NCBI GenBank assembly: GCA_029569475.1
Contig: JAKQSZ010000003.1
Location: 1-29,481, forward strand
Source of the DNA: Candidatus Eiseniibacteriota bacterium
GTDB taxonomy: Bacteria; Eisenbacteria; RBG-16-71-46; CAIMUX01
Length of the DNA: 29,481 bases
Reading direction: 5' to 3'
Position 1 is the first letter of the stretch, and each line of letters opens with the position of its first letter. The position numbers and the translations under genes were made by a program. The notes under the pieces were generated by a model. That model was not told where the DNA came from, ran no database searches, and was given only the letters and a program-made list of their open reading frames with translations. Shown here in pieces: positions 6,185 to 15,251 of the stretch.

Positions 6185-7221
6185 TTCCCGCACTGGCCGG
6201 AGCCACCCCGCCGGCGAGTCAGAACCAGGCAAACGCGATGGCACCACTGGTACACGAAGCCGAGATCCTCGCCTCCGTGCAGGAGGTCTGGAATGTCTTC
6301 AGCACGGCCGAAGGCTTCCGGAAGCTCGGCCCGGCGCTGGCCGAGATGGACTTCCGCCCCGGGGGGACGATCCGCTCCCACTACCATGCCCAGGGGGTTC
6401 TCGGGGACGACGGCACGATTGAGCAGACGATTCTGGCCTTCGAGCCCGAGCGGATGGTGGCGTTCAGGATCAGCAAGCCGCCGCGGGAGTTCCCCTTCCC
6501 CAACGCGTGGAAGAATGTCTGGTCGGTGGCGACCATGGAGGGGCTGGCCGGCGGGAGCACGCGGCTGCGCCTGGCGATGATGGGATACGCAGCGGACGAA
6601 GAGAGCCAGCGGATGCGCGCCTTCTTCGATCAGGGCAACGCCTGGGTGCTGGAGCACCTGAAGAAGAGCTTCCAGCCCACAGGACAGGTGTCGCCGCGTC
6701 CCTCTCCGGTCTCCGAGGGCCCGCCGGCCGTCGGGAGCGACGATCCACTCGCGCCGATCACGGTCGTGACGAGGATCCACGCGCCGGCTTCCGAGGTCTG
6801 GAACTGCTGGGCGAGTTCGGAGGGAATCAAGTCCTTCCTCTCCGAAGGGGCGAACGTGCAACTCGCGGTGGGGGGTCCCTTCGAGATCTACTTCGACATG
6901 TCGGCGCCCGAGGGGAGCCGCGGTTCGGAGGGATGTCGGGTCCTCGCCTACGATCCGAGCCGGATGTTGAGCTTCTCCTGGAACGCCCCGCCGAAGTTTC
7001 CCTACGCCCGGGACAAGCACACCTGGGTGGTCCTGCACGTGGAGCCGGCCGGAGCCCATTCCGCCCGGGTGGAGTTGCGCCACCTCGGCTTCGCCGAGAA
7101 CAATGCTGCGGAACCAGGGCACACCGAGGAGTGGGTCGGAGTAAGGACCTACTTCCAGGCGGCCTGGCCGCAGGTGATCGCCGCGCTGGAGCGCCATCTC
7201 ACGACTCCAGCCGCGCCTTGA
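6112..7221 (+). CDS. Exported tandem SRPBCC (AHSA1/START-like) protein
   Basis: A 369-residue protein. A signal peptide (AFIALALMIPALAGATPP) is followed by two SRPBCC-type ligand-binding folds. The first (about 45-185) begins HEAEILASVQEVWNVFSTAE and the second (about 220-365) begins VVTRIHAPASEVWNCWASSE. Both show the AHSA1 pattern of a helix-grip opening, central GGTI/GGPF strand and C-terminal long helix (YFQAAWPQVIAALERHL). SRPBCC domains bind hydrophobic ligands; two in one exported chain is less usual. ATG 6112 follows AAGGAAGCAGGA and overlaps the end of the TetR frame, so translation may be coupled. Ligand unknown. Confidence 0.78.
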   Translation: MPTPDSPRPSIPRTGNAFIALALMIPALAGATPPASQNQANAMAPLVHEAEILASVQEVWNVFSTAEGFRKLGPALAEMDFRPGGTIRSHYHAQGVLGDDGTIEQTILAFEPERMVAFRISKPPREFPFPNAWKNVWSVATMEGLAGGSTRLRLAMMGYAADEESQRMRAFFDQGNAWVLEHLKKSFQPTGQVSPRPSPVSEGPPAVGSDDPLAPITVVTRIHAPASEVWNCWASSEGIKSFLSEGANVQLAVGGPFEIYFDMSAPEGSRGSEGCRVLAYDPSRMLSFSWNAPPKFPYARDKHTWVVLHVEPAGAHSARVELRHLGFAENNAAEPGHTEEWVGVRTYFQAAWPQVIAALERHLTTPAAP

Positions 7222-7235
7222 TCCCGCCGCGATCT

Positions 7236-7253
7236 CCCGTCAAGCAAGACGGG
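7236..7253. terminator. Hairpin between convergent genes, possible terminator
   Basis: CCCGTC (7236-7241), loop AAGCAA, GACGGG (7248-7253): a perfect 6-bp stem 15 bases after the SRPBCC stop. It lacks a U-tract on either strand, so intrinsic termination is uncertain. A second 6-bp stem (CACCGG/CCGGTG) sits at 7338-7354. Nothing else is seen in the 7222-7402 gap. Confidence 0.3.
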
Positions 7254-7402
7254 TGGGGGTAAGGCCTGGCGGGACCGGCCACGAACTCGTGCCATCGCGA
7301 TCAAGACTACGCTTGTGGCCGAGCCGCCGGCATGGGCCACCGGGAACGCCGGTGATCAGGGGATCGCCGACAAGCGAGGGTTGGCGGTTGGCGCGGGCGC
7401 CG

Positions 7403-9820
7403 TCAGTTGCCACCGGCTCCAGGTTCGGCGAGCACCTTGTCGAGCCACCGGTGATAGCGCGCGATGATCGGTGGACTCGGGGACTCGTGCCCCTTCCCGG
7501 GATCGACCGCGAACTCGACCTCGGCTCCCGCCTCGCGGAGGCGCTGCACAAGCAACTCCGTGGACGCGAATGGAACGTTCATGTCACGGGCGCCGTGGTA
7601 GACGAAGACGGGCACTTCACGAAAGCGCGCGAGCAACTCCGGGTTCGTGAAATCCGGCGGATGGTGGACACGGGCGAAACGATTGCCGAGATCAGGACCG
7701 CCCGCAAAGATCGCCAGGGCCCGGTAGCGTTCCGGATGCTCGTAGAAGGTTCGGAGCACCCCGTACCCTCCCATGGAGAAGCCGGTGAGGATGATGCGCC
7801 GCGGGTCGCAGGGGAACCAGCGGAGCGCGTCCTCGATCGCCTCCTCGATGTCGATCTGCGCTTCGGGCGGGGCGAACGCGTTGGAGACGCCGCGCCCTAG
7901 CGGGGCGATCTCGAGGCAGCGATCCTCGCTCAGGAACGTCATCGGACGAAGGCTCATCTCGTCGGAAGCGCTGCCGTGGAGAAAGACGAGGAGTGGATAC
8001 CGGTCCGGGCTCTTCCCCCCTGGGGAACGCGCCTCCTTCCGCGTTCCGTGACCCGCGTCGGCGGGGAGGCGTCCGGCACCGTCCGCGGCGGAGGCGCGAT
8101 CCATGGGATCGGCCTGGGCCGTGACAAGCCGGCGATCCGCGAATCCCCGCGGCAAGCGTGCCAGATAGGGTTGCAGGGTGGAGTCGATCCGGGACAGAAA
8201 GGCCCGCCGCTGGAAGATCGGCCGGTTCGCCGCCTCCACCTTCAAGGGATCAACCCCACGGCCGCCGGCTTCGATCATGTCCGCCAGCTCGGTCAGGCGC
8301 TTGCGCACCGGCCCGCAGGTCTCATAGGGACGCAGCTTCCGCAGGTCCTCTTCCATCTCTTCGGCGAGGAAGCGCAGGGTCGTCCTGCTCCCCTCGGGTA
8401 TCGCGCCGGGCTCGAGCGTCCGCGCGGACGCCAGATCGACCAGGGGAAGGATCGAAAGGCCGGTCTCTCCCTGGTAGCGCCGGTCGCCGCTGGCCCATTG
8501 CATGCGGTACGCTCCCGGAGGGCTCTCCTCGAGCGGCATGTTGAAGACCTTGCGAAAGACACCGGGACCCACCGTGAACTCTCGACGCCGTGCGGCCAGG
8601 CGTTCCCCCTCGCCGGCCAGCAGACGTAGTGTGACCGCCAGGGTGTCCGGGGCGGCCGAGATCCCGACGACGTCGACGGCGAGGGAGTCGCCGATGGGGG
8701 TGTTCCGCCGGGTAGGAGCCGCGTACATTTGCCACGTTCCGGGCTCTCGGCCGTAGCTACGTCCATCGCGTGGGGTGCGGGCCGCGTCGGGACCGACCGT
8801 CCCGGAGTTGATGGTCTTATCGCGGCGGCTGATCCTCCCGGGGCTTCCTTGATCCGGGGCGCCGGCAGTCTCCTCGAGGCTGCTCTCCAGAGCCGGCGGG
8901 GCGAAACAGAGCCTCGCGTACCTCCTCGGCCTCATCTCGGCGCCGACCTCGTCCCCCAGGTCCGTGAACCGGTTACGCTCGTTCTCCCCGACCGCCTTGG
9001 TGAACGCGAGGTGAAAGGCCGCGTCCCCGGTGATCCAGGGATGGTAGGGCGGCACCTCGCTCCAGGGCAGCAGGAGCTCAAAGGAGATCCGCCCGTCCTC
9101 CGCATGAGTCTCCATGCGGGTGTCGCGACCCACCGGCACGAAGATGCGTTCAACGTTGTAGTACCAGAAAACCGCGCGCGACCACTCTCGCTCGGGACGA
9201 TCGACCGCCGAGCAGGCCAGGACGTAGAACTCCTCGGTGGGCGAGCCGTCGTCATGGGGGCGGCCCAGGACGAAGGCGAAACCGTCGCCGTGCTGGAAGG
9301 CCCGGTCCCGGAAGGTCAGCGAGTCGGCGTCGGTCTCGATATAGAGGTAGAAGAAGGTCGTGCCGTATCCGAGCCGGTAGCGAGGCGGGGAAACAGGATT
9401 GGAGTCCCGGGACTTGTACAAGAGCCCGAGGGCGCGTTCCGGCAGGTGCCGGAGTTCATCATCGAGCCGGCCGTCGATCGATGGGACCTCGGGCAGGAAA
9501 TCCACCCGGGGCGACAGGGTGTCCGGCTCGGGCGCGAACTGGACGAATCGGGGGCCGTCACTCCCACGGGCATCACCGGATCCTGGTTTTGCGGAGGGCT
9601 CACGCGCGGGAGCGCCGCCGTAGACACGGCTCTCGGCAGCTTGGCGTGCCGGCTCGGCCGCGTGGGCGAGAGCCACCGGGAGCGCCGGCGCGCAGAGAAG
9701 GGCGCAGGCCACCCGCCCCCAAGGAACTGCCCAGAACATCCGCACGCACCGAAACGCGCAGGCCCACCGCATTCGCCGCCACCGAGTCGCACGCCGCACT
9801 TCCCACCCTGACCACCACAT
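7403..9820 (-). CDS. Secreted CBM9-like plus alpha/beta-hydrolase esterase
   Basis: An 805-residue exported protein. ATG 9820 has GGAGG upstream; the N-terminus is long and Arg/Trp-rich before a hydrophobic signal segment (ACALLCAPALPVALAHA). Residues about 100-310 are a CBM9/DOMON-type beta-sandwich opening VPSIDGRLDDELRHLPE and containing WYYNVERIF and WSEVPPYHPWITGD. About 370-490 is a beta-rich linker domain. The C-terminal ~230 residues are an alpha/beta hydrolase with an oxyanion HGSASDE segment, nucleophile S682 in GFSMGGYG, D746 in GARDMNVPF and H778 in GKGHES, as in PHB-depolymerase/feruloyl-esterase relatives. It probably cleaves an ester on a polysaccharide or polymer outside the cell. 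It lies 32 bases after dnaJ on the same strand. The frame stays open upstream through dnaJ, but that is shadow. Confidence 0.82.
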   Translation of the reverse strand: MWWSGWEVRRATRWRRMRWACAFRCVRMFWAVPWGRVACALLCAPALPVALAHAAEPARQAAESRVYGGAPAREPSAKPGSGDARGSDGPRFVQFAPEPDTLSPRVDFLPEVPSIDGRLDDELRHLPERALGLLYKSRDSNPVSPPRYRLGYGTTFFYLYIETDADSLTFRDRAFQHGDGFAFVLGRPHDDGSPTEEFYVLACSAVDRPEREWSRAVFWYYNVERIFVPVGRDTRMETHAEDGRISFELLLPWSEVPPYHPWITGDAAFHLAFTKAVGENERNRFTDLGDEVGAEMRPRRYARLCFAPPALESSLEETAGAPDQGSPGRISRRDKTINSGTVGPDAARTPRDGRSYGREPGTWQMYAAPTRRNTPIGDSLAVDVVGISAAPDTLAVTLRLLAGEGERLAARRREFTVGPGVFRKVFNMPLEESPPGAYRMQWASGDRRYQGETGLSILPLVDLASARTLEPGAIPEGSRTTLRFLAEEMEEDLRKLRPYETCGPVRKRLTELADMIEAGGRGVDPLKVEAANRPIFQRRAFLSRIDSTLQPYLARLPRGFADRRLVTAQADPMDRASAADGAGRLPADAGHGTRKEARSPGGKSPDRYPLLVFLHGSASDEMSLRPMTFLSEDRCLEIAPLGRGVSNAFAPPEAQIDIEEAIEDALRWFPCDPRRIILTGFSMGGYGVLRTFYEHPERYRALAIFAGGPDLGNRFARVHHPPDFTNPELLARFREVPVFVYHGARDMNVPFASTELLVQRLREAGAEVEFAVDPGKGHESPSPPIIARYHRWLDKVLAEPGAGGN

Positions 9821-9852
9821 CGCCTTGCCTCCATCCGGGGGATGGTCACCGA

Positions 9853-10974
9853 TCAGGCGCCCTCCTTCGCCAGTTGCTCGAAGAGAGCCTTCTGCTTCTC
9901 GGTCAGCCGCTCCGGCAAACCGATCATCACGTGGGCCACATGGTCGCCCCCCGGCGCTCCCTGGCCTCGCAGCCGCAGTTGTGTTCCCGACGACGTGCCG
10001 GCCGGAACCGTCAGGTTCACCCGGCCCCGCAGCGTGGCCAGCGCCACCTTTCCCCCCAGAGCCGCGGTCGTCACGGGAACGACAACGTCCGAGTGGATGT
10101 CGTTGCCTTCCCGGTGATACTGAGGATCCGGGCGGATGCGGACATGGACCAGGAGATCTCCCGAGGGCGCGCCGCCGGTGCCCGCTCCTCCCAGCCCGGC
10201 CAGGCGCAGCACGGCCCCGTCGAGGGTGCCCTCCGGGATCGAGATGTGGATGGTCCGGGTCCGCTCGACCGTTCTTTCCCCCTTGCACTCGGGGCACTGC
10301 CGCGCGGGATCGATGCCCGTGCCGCCGCAGCGGGTGCAGAGGCGGGTGACGGTATAGAAGCCTCCCTGCTCCCGCGGCTGGCTCGTGATCCGGCCGCTTC
10401 CCTGACAGGTCGGGCAGGCGGGGCTCGATCCGGTCGCGCCGCGTCCCTCGCAGCGGGCGCAGGTCACCTCGCCCCGCAGGGAGACCGCGACCTTTCCGCC
10501 GACCACGGCCGTCTTCAGATCGATCTCGAGCTCGACCTCGGCGTCGTGTCCGGGGCGCGCGCCGGCGCGGGAGCGCTGCATGTCCTCGCCGAACTCGCCG
10601 CCGAAGATCCCGCCGAAGCGGCGCAGGATCTCGTCGATGGACATCGCCTCCACATCCTCGCCGAAGGAACCGCCGAACCCGCCCGGACGACCGGCCCCGG
10701 CGCCGCCCCGTTGGCCCCGTCCGCCCGGTCCGCCCGCCGCGGAGCCGAAGGGAGCACGAGTCCGTCCCTCCAGGGCATCGTCGTACTCGCGGCGCTTTGC
10801 CGGGTCGGAGAGAACCTCGTAGGCGGCCGAGAGCTCCTTGAACTTCTCCTCGGCCTTCTTGTCCCCGGGATTGCGGTCGGGATGATGCTTGAGCGCCAGG
10901 GTCCGGTAGGCTTTCTTGATCTCTTCGGAGGTGGCGGTCTTGGAGACGCCCAGGATCTCGTAGTAGTTCTTCAT
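9853..10974 (-). CDS. dnaJ: Co-chaperone DnaJ (Hsp40, type I)
   Basis: A 373-residue complete DnaJ. The J domain (1-70) has the HPD motif at 31-33, which stimulates DnaK ATPase. A Gly-rich linker follows (about 78-105). The zinc domain has four CxxC pairs at C172/C175, C187/C190, C213/C216 and C227/C230; the fourth reads CPECKGER rather than the CxGxG form. Substrate-binding beta domains follow ([16 protein letters not shown]-type [12 protein letters not shown]). It binds unfolded proteins and passes them to DnaK. Its start overlaps the stop of the Hsp20-like gene by four bases (ATGA), so the two are translationally coupled. Confidence 0.97.
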   Translation of the reverse strand: MKNYYEILGVSKTATSEEIKKAYRTLALKHHPDRNPGDKKAEEKFKELSAAYEVLSDPAKRREYDDALEGRTRAPFGSAAGGPGGRGQRGGAGAGRPGGFGGSFGEDVEAMSIDEILRRFGGIFGGEFGEDMQRSRAGARPGHDAEVELEIDLKTAVVGGKVAVSLRGEVTCARCEGRGATGSSPACPTCQGSGRITSQPREQGGFYTVTRLCTRCGGTGIDPARQCPECKGERTVERTRTIHISIPEGTLDGAVLRLAGLGGAGTGGAPSGDLLVHVRIRPDPQYHREGNDIHSDVVVPVTTAALGGKVALATLRGRVNLTVPAGTSSGTQLRLRGQGAPGGDHVAHVMIGLPERLTEKQKALFEQLAKEGA

Positions 10975-11330
10975 CGACCACCCTCCGAGCGGGGGCGGAG
11001 GCGGATCTCCAGCGTGTCTTCGAGGTACCGGATCACCGGGTGCTCGAGGTCGTAGCCCCGGGGGACCGGCAGGATCCCGATGAAGAGGACCCGGTCAGGC
11101 CAGGTGCGCCGCGCCCGCACGATGAGCACCTCGCGCGCGATCTCCACGTCGATGTCCGGCTCGTCGACTTCCTCCAGCGGCACGTGCCAGCAGATGCCGT
11201 GCGCCGCCAGCGTCCAGCGGGCCGGGACCAGGCGAGCCTCCGGCAGCTCGCGCGCGAAGGCGGCATGGCGGCGCAGCAGACGTTCGATCTCCTGCTCCAC
11301 CTCGCGGATCAGATCAAGACGCATGTCCAT
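10971..11330 (-). CDS. Hsp20/alpha-crystallin-like small protein
   Basis: A 119-residue protein with an N-terminal helix rich in Glu/Arg, then a beta-sandwich stretch resembling the alpha-crystallin domain. Strands include [27 protein letters not shown] and [20 protein letters not shown], ending in an edge strand [10 protein letters not shown] like the LxIxxxK ending of small heat-shock proteins. It lacks the usual I-x-I tail. ATG 11330 has GGAGG six bases upstream. Overlap with dnaJ supports a chaperone role: holding unfolding proteins for DnaJ/DnaK. The similarity is weak, so the family call is an inference from pattern and context. Confidence 0.6.
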   Translation of the reverse strand: MDMRLDLIREVEQEIERLLRRHAAFARELPEARLVPARWTLAAHGICWHVPLEEVDEPDIDVEIAREVLIVRARRTWPDRVLFIGILPVPRGYDLEHPVIRYLEDTLEIRLRPRSEGGR

Positions 11331-11416
11331 TCCACGCCTCCACCGTCGACCCTACGATTGCGTGAATCCTCTCGCTCTCGCACGAGAAGCGGCCGGCGCC
11401 GCGGCGGCTCTCCACC

Positions 11417-11785
11417 TCAGTCCGACTCATCCCGATGAACCGTCTGCGGCGTGAACGCGGGAAGGCAGACCGAGACATACTCGGCGCCGTTTCCCTCCGG
11501 CGTGCTGTAACGGATCCATTCCCCACGGGGCGCGAGCACCGCCTGACCGGCCGACACGCGGTGGATTCCCGCGTGCGTTTCCACCTGGACCATGCCGCTC
11601 AACACCAGGGTGTATTCGTCGAACTCCGGGGTCTGCCCCGGCTCGGACCAGCCCCGCGGGCTGCGCATCCGCGCGAGGCTCAGCGCAGCGGAGCCCGTGC
11701 TGGCCATGCCGGCGAACTCCTGGATGCGCTTCGGTGGGTTCCCGGCCGCGGCCACCAGGACCGGCTCCGTGATGATCGTGACCAT
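11417..11785 (-). CDS. Small cupin-domain protein
   Basis: A 122-residue single-domain cupin. The beta-barrel signature is visible as GQTPEFDEYTLVLSGMVQVE (motif 1-like, about 52-71) and GQAVLAPRGEWIRYSTPEG (motif 2-like, about 82-100). Motif 1 has Glu but few of the usual histidines, so metal binding is doubtful. The start ATG 11785 has GGAGGG four bases upstream; an in-frame opening at 11830 lacks a ribosome site. It resembles EutQ-like cupins and may bind a small ligand or act as an isomerase. It is 86 bases upstream of the Hsp20-like gene and may be the first gene of that operon. Confidence 0.72.
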   Translation of the reverse strand: MVTIITEPVLVAAAGNPPKRIQEFAGMASTGSAALSLARMRSPRGWSEPGQTPEFDEYTLVLSGMVQVETHAGIHRVSAGQAVLAPRGEWIRYSTPEGNGAEYVSVCLPAFTPQTVHRDESD

Positions 11786-11800
11786 TTTCCCTCCCGCCTC

Positions 11801-11893
11801 TGTGGAGCTGCTGGAGCAGTTGCCTGACACCGGAACACCCTGGATCCGGGCGAATCTTCATCCTGCCCTGTCGGAGCTGTTGGAGCAGTTTCC
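11801..11893. repeat. Direct repeat pair, about 24 bp
   Basis: TGTGGAGCTGCTGGAGCAG (11801-11819) and TGTCGGAGCTGTTGGAGCAG (11869-11888) are nearly identical and 68 bases apart, each followed by a TTGCC/TTTCC-type end. They sit immediately upstream of the cupin ribosome site, so either copy could be a regulator site or a duplication scar. Confidence 0.55.
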
Positions 11894-12171
11894 CGCGGCA
11901 TGGAGACCCCGCACTCGGGCAGCCACTCGGTCTGCCAATCCCGGAAGACCGGCCCCGGCGGAGGCCGCTCTCGACCGCTATCGTGCCTCAACGGCGGACC
12001 TCGGGCAACGCCTGGACGTGCGCCGACGCGGCCTCGCCGGTTGCCTTGGGCGAGCGTGCTGCTGTCTCTCAACATAGCCCGGACGTTGCGCGGGCCCGGC
12101 CTCCTCGACATACTGCGATTGCGGGGACGAACGCGCCCGGTGCAGGCGGAGTGAGGACGGATGGCGACGAT

Positions 12172-12187
12172 CCGGGCGTTCGCCCGG
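12172..12187 (+). promoter_or_regulatory. Hairpin directly before CHAT-gene RBS
   Basis: CCGGGCGTTCGCCCGG is a perfect 7-bp dyad around TT, folding as a 6-bp stem with a GTTC tetraloop. It ends three bases before the Shine-Dalgarno GGAGGA (12191-12196) of the protease gene. It could tune translation or protect the 5' end; it has no U-tract. Confidence 0.35.
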
Positions 12188-12200
12188 TCCGGAGGACGCG

Positions 12201-14129
12201 ATGTTGAGCCGATCGAAGCAGCGGTATCTCGAGATCCGGCTCGTGCGAGGCAGCATCACCGAGGTCGATGCCGGGGCCTATGTGCTGGGCGTCTTCCAGG
12301 GAGTGGATCCGGTCGGCCCCGCCGAGACAGTGGACCGGCTCATGGGCGGGGCCATTCGCGAGTTCGCCTTGCGTCGCATGTTTTCCGCGCGCGCCGGGGA
12401 GGTCTTTGTCGTTCCCGCCGGACGTCACCTGATCCATGCCGACATGGTGCTGCTCTCCGGACTGGGTTCGGTGGACGAGTTCGACGACGAGGTCCAGCGG
12501 CTGGCGGCCGAGAACGTGGCGCGAACGTTGATCCGGACCTGCGTGGACAACTTCGCCACGGTTCTTGTCGGCGCCGGCTCAACCCTGGAGCCGGCGCGGG
12601 CGGTGGAAAACCTGCTGCGGGGCTATCTCCACGCGTTACGCGAGGCCGATGGCGACCAGGTGGTGCGAAGGATCACCTTCTGCGAGATCGATGCTCCGAG
12701 GTATGCCGCCATGCGAGCGGAAGTGTTGCGCCTGGCGGACACGGAGCTCTTCCAGGAGTACCAGGTTTTCTGGGACGAGCGCCGGTTCCCTCCGGGCCGC
12801 ACGCCGGCTGCGGGGTCGCGGAAGTCGAGGAGCCGGTCTCGTGCGGGGACAGGACCGGCCACCGATGTCCGTCCCCCGGTGATGTACCTGGTTGTCCGCG
12901 AGGAGGCCACGGAGACCCGCGGCGTCGCCCTCGCGGCCGGAGCATCTGCCGGCGGCTCCACAGCGGCCCGAGCGTCCGCCGCTGGTCCCGCAGCGGGCCA
13001 AGCATCCGCGGACGCTCCCGCCGCGGCTCGAGCATCCGCGGGTGCTCCCGCCGCTGCGGGGTCGTCCGCCAGGGCGGCAGCGGCAACGGGACGATCCTCG
13101 ACGGACGGCGATACGCAGTGGAGTGTCGCCGTGCTCACGCCGTCGGGGCGGGCCGCGCTTCTCAGCGGACGAATCCGCTTCCAGCGCAGCGTCCTGGACC
13201 GCCTGCTGGCCCGACTCGACTCGTCCTCCTTGAGCATGAAGTCCGTGGAGAGCCTGGGCGACGAACTGGGACGGCTGCTGCTTCCGGCCAACGTCCTGGA
13301 GATGTTGCCCCGTTCCAAGGATGCCCACCTGGTCGTCGTGCACGACGCGCCTTGCGCCCGGATTCCGTGGGAGGTCCTACGGATCGACGGCTGGTTCCCC
13401 GCGGCCGAGGCCGGAACGACCCGGCGCTATGCGGCCGATGACCTCTCCATGGCGAAGTGGGCCGAGACCCGGCGCCAGGCCCCCGGCATTCGGATCCTCC
13501 TCATCGTCAACCCAACGGGAGACCTGCCGGGGGCGTCGGAGGAGGGACGCCACCTCGAGAAGGCGTTTTCGGGCAACAAGTCGATCGTGCTCGAGAAGCT
13601 GACCGGAAGCGAAGCGACCTTCGCCGCGGTGCGCGAGGTCTTCCACTCCGGCCGTTACGACGTCGTCCACTATGCCGGCCATGCCCTCTTCAACCCGGAC
13701 CAGCCTTCGGAGAGCGGCGTCCTCTGCGCGGACAACCGCGTCCTGCGGGGAGCGGACCTCGCCGACCTCTCCAATCTTCCCGCGCTGGTCTTCTTCAACG
13801 CCTGTGAGTCCGGAAGGGTCAGGCGGGCCGGGCGGGCCGGTGCGGCGGCCAACTCCGACAGGATCCGCGCGCTCATCGATGCCAACGTGGGGCTGGCCGA
13901 GGCGTTCATGCGCGGCGGGGTGGCCAACTACCTCGGCACCTACTGGCCGGTCGGCGATGCGTCGGCCACCAGCTTCGCCGAGACCTTCTATGCCTCCCTG
14001 CTGAAGAAGGAAGGCATCGGAACGGCCCTGCAGGCAGCCCGGCGGGTCTTGCGCGAGGAGCTGCGGTCGATGGACTGGGCGGACTACATGTTCTACGGGA
14101 CGCCCGACTTCCCGCTCAAGCTCGGCTGA
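12201..14129 (+). CDS. CHAT caspase-like protease with M17-N macro domain
   Basis: A 642-residue cytoplasmic-type protein; no signal peptide. Residues about 15-180 match the N-terminal macro-like domain of M17 leucyl aminopeptidases (GAYVLGVFQGVDPVG, HADMVLLSGLGSVDEF), but the M17 catalytic domain is absent. Residues 248-297 are an Ala-rich decapeptide-repeat linker. The C-terminal ~330 residues are a CHAT protease: PWEVLRIDGWF, then H494 in VVHYAGHALFN and C535 in FFNACESGR, the Cys-His dyad of caspase-like peptidases, ending YMFYGTPDFPL. CHAT proteases cleave specific partners in defence, death or signalling systems. ATG 12201 follows GGAGGA. Only six bases separate it from a glycosyltransferase gene, implying an operon. 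The function is inferred from domains. Confidence 0.85.
   Translation: MLSRSKQRYLEIRLVRGSITEVDAGAYVLGVFQGVDPVGPAETVDRLMGGAIREFALRRMFSARAGEVFVVPAGRHLIHADMVLLSGLGSVDEFDDEVQRLAAENVARTLIRTCVDNFATVLVGAGSTLEPARAVENLLRGYLHALREADGDQVVRRITFCEIDAPRYAAMRAEVLRLADTELFQEYQVFWDERRFPPGRTPAAGSRKSRSRSRAGTGPATDVRPPVMYLVVREEATETRGVALAAGASAGGSTAARASAAGPAAGQASADAPAAARASAGAPAAAGSSARAAAATGRSSTDGDTQWSVAVLTPSGRAALLSGRIRFQRSVLDRLLARLDSSSLSMKSVESLGDELGRLLLPANVLEMLPRSKDAHLVVVHDAPCARIPWEVLRIDGWFPAAEAGTTRRYAADDLSMAKWAETRRQAPGIRILLIVNPTGDLPGASEEGRHLEKAFSGNKSIVLEKLTGSEATFAAVREVFHSGRYDVVHYAGHALFNPDQPSESGVLCADNRVLRGADLADLSNLPALVFFNACESGRVRRAGRAGAAANSDRIRALIDANVGLAEAFMRGGVANYLGTYWPVGDASATSFAETFYASLLKKEGIGTALQAARRVLREELRSMDWADYMFYGTPDFPLKLG
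12942..13091 (+). repeat. In-frame 30-bp minisatellite in CHAT gene
   Basis: Five imperfect 30-base units, each exactly ten codons, encoding variants of ASAGAPAAAR. They form the linker between the macro and CHAT domains. Copy number is likely to vary between strains, changing linker length without shifting frame. Confidence 0.85.
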
Positions 14130-14135
14130 GGGCCA

Positions 14136-15251
14136 ATGCGCATCCTTCACGTCATCTCGCAGACCAGGATCGGAGGCGCGGAGAACTTTGCCGCGCAGCT
14201 CGTCCGCGCGCTCGGGGAACGGGGGCACGCCGTGCGGCTGGCGGCGACGCGGGACAACGGCGATCTCTTTCGGACGGTCGCGCGCGATCTCCCGGTGTCG
14301 GCGTGCCGGCGGAAGGCTCGCCTGGATCCGGAGGTTCTCCGCTTCCTGGCCCGCGAGATCCGCACCTTCCGTCCCGACGTCCTGCACTCGCACAACTTCG
14401 GCCCCAACTCCTGGAGCCGCGCCCTGGCCATGGCTCACCCCAGGCTCAAGCTGGTCTGTCACTTTCACAGCGGCCGCATTCGATCCCAGTCCCGCCGGAG
14501 CGTGTGGATCGAACGGGCCCTCAATCGCCGCGCCTCGATCCTGATCGCCGTATCCGAGGAAATCGCCCGGATCCTGGTCGCCGACCATCTGATCGCGCCC
14601 CGGCGGGTGCGGGTCGTTCCGGTTGGCATTGACATGGAACCACTGCGACGGGCCGCCGCCGACGAGTCGATCCTGCCGGCGGGCGCGCGTCACCGGGTCC
14701 GCCTTCTGCACATCGCGAGCATGACGCCGGTCAAGAACCACCGTCTTCTCCTGGAGAGCTTCGCGGCCCTCTCCGGCTGTCCCGACGCCGCCCTTCTCCT
14801 GGCGGGGGACGGGCCGCTGCGGGACGATGTCGAACGCCAGGTCGACGCGTTGGGACTGCGCGATCGCGTGGCGATTCTCGGCGAACGGCGTGACATCCCC
14901 GAACTTCTGACGCTCTCGCGCTGCACAGTCCTCCCTTCTCTCGCCGAGGGGTTGCCGCTGGCGATCCTCGAGTCCATGGCCGCGGGCGTGCCCGTCATTG
15001 CCTCCAGGGTCGGCGGCATCCCCAACCTGGTCGACGACGGACGCACCGGAATGCTGGTGCCGCCCGGAGATGGCGCCGAGCTGACGGCGGCCATGCAGAG
15101 GGCGCTCGCTGATCCGGAGGGCATTCGAACGATGGGCGAACAGGCGCGGGACTTCGTGGAGCGGAAGTACTCCATCCGGGTGATCGCGGAGGAAATCGAG
15201 AAGGTCTATCGGGAACTCCTCCGATCACCCGAGCCGGACGCTCATGAATGA
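14136..15251 (+). CDS. Glycosyltransferase family 4-type
   Basis: A 371-residue GT-B enzyme. The N-terminal acceptor domain starts MRILHVISQTRIGGAENFA, with the GGAE motif common in GT4 enzymes. The C-terminal donor domain has SMTPVKNHRLLLESFA and the E-x7-E signature EGLPLAILESMAAGVPVIAS. It would transfer a sugar from an NDP-sugar to a growing glycan on the cytoplasmic face; sugar and acceptor unknown. It starts six bases after the CHAT stop, so it depends on the same transcript. First of three tandem GTs. Confidence 0.92.
   Translation: MRILHVISQTRIGGAENFAAQLVRALGERGHAVRLAATRDNGDLFRTVARDLPVSACRRKARLDPEVLRFLAREIRTFRPDVLHSHNFGPNSWSRALAMAHPRLKLVCHFHSGRIRSQSRRSVWIERALNRRASILIAVSEEIARILVADHLIAPRRVRVVPVGIDMEPLRRAAADESILPAGARHRVRLLHIASMTPVKNHRLLLESFAALSGCPDAALLLAGDGPLRDDVERQVDALGLRDRVAILGERRDIPELLTLSRCTVLPSLAEGLPLAILESMAAGVPVIASRVGGIPNLVDDGRTGMLVPPGDGAELTAAMQRALADPEGIRTMGEQARDFVERKYSIRVIAEEIEKVYRELLRSPEPDAHE

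Larger units (their letters stand above)
11786..12200. other. Divergent intergenic region
   Basis: A 415-base gap between the divergent cupin and CHAT genes; promoters for both should be here but no confident -35/-10 pair is seen. It holds one direct repeat (11801-11893) and a hairpin next to the CHAT ribosome site. Open frames across it show no domain. Confidence 0.5.

Noticed and set aside
7236..7253. Confident intrinsic terminator after the SRPBCC gene
   Set aside because: The stem is perfect but short and lacks a U-tract on both strands, so it is listed only at low confidence.
7403..10981. One 1192-residue minus-strand protein covering both the esterase and dnaJ
   Set aside because: The upstream part of this frame is a GC-driven shadow of dnaJ; dnaJ in another frame has all its motifs, and the esterase has its own RBS and start at 9820.
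12201..14129. Leucyl aminopeptidase (M17)
   Set aside because: Only the N-terminal macro-like domain is present; the metal-binding catalytic domain is replaced by a CHAT protease.
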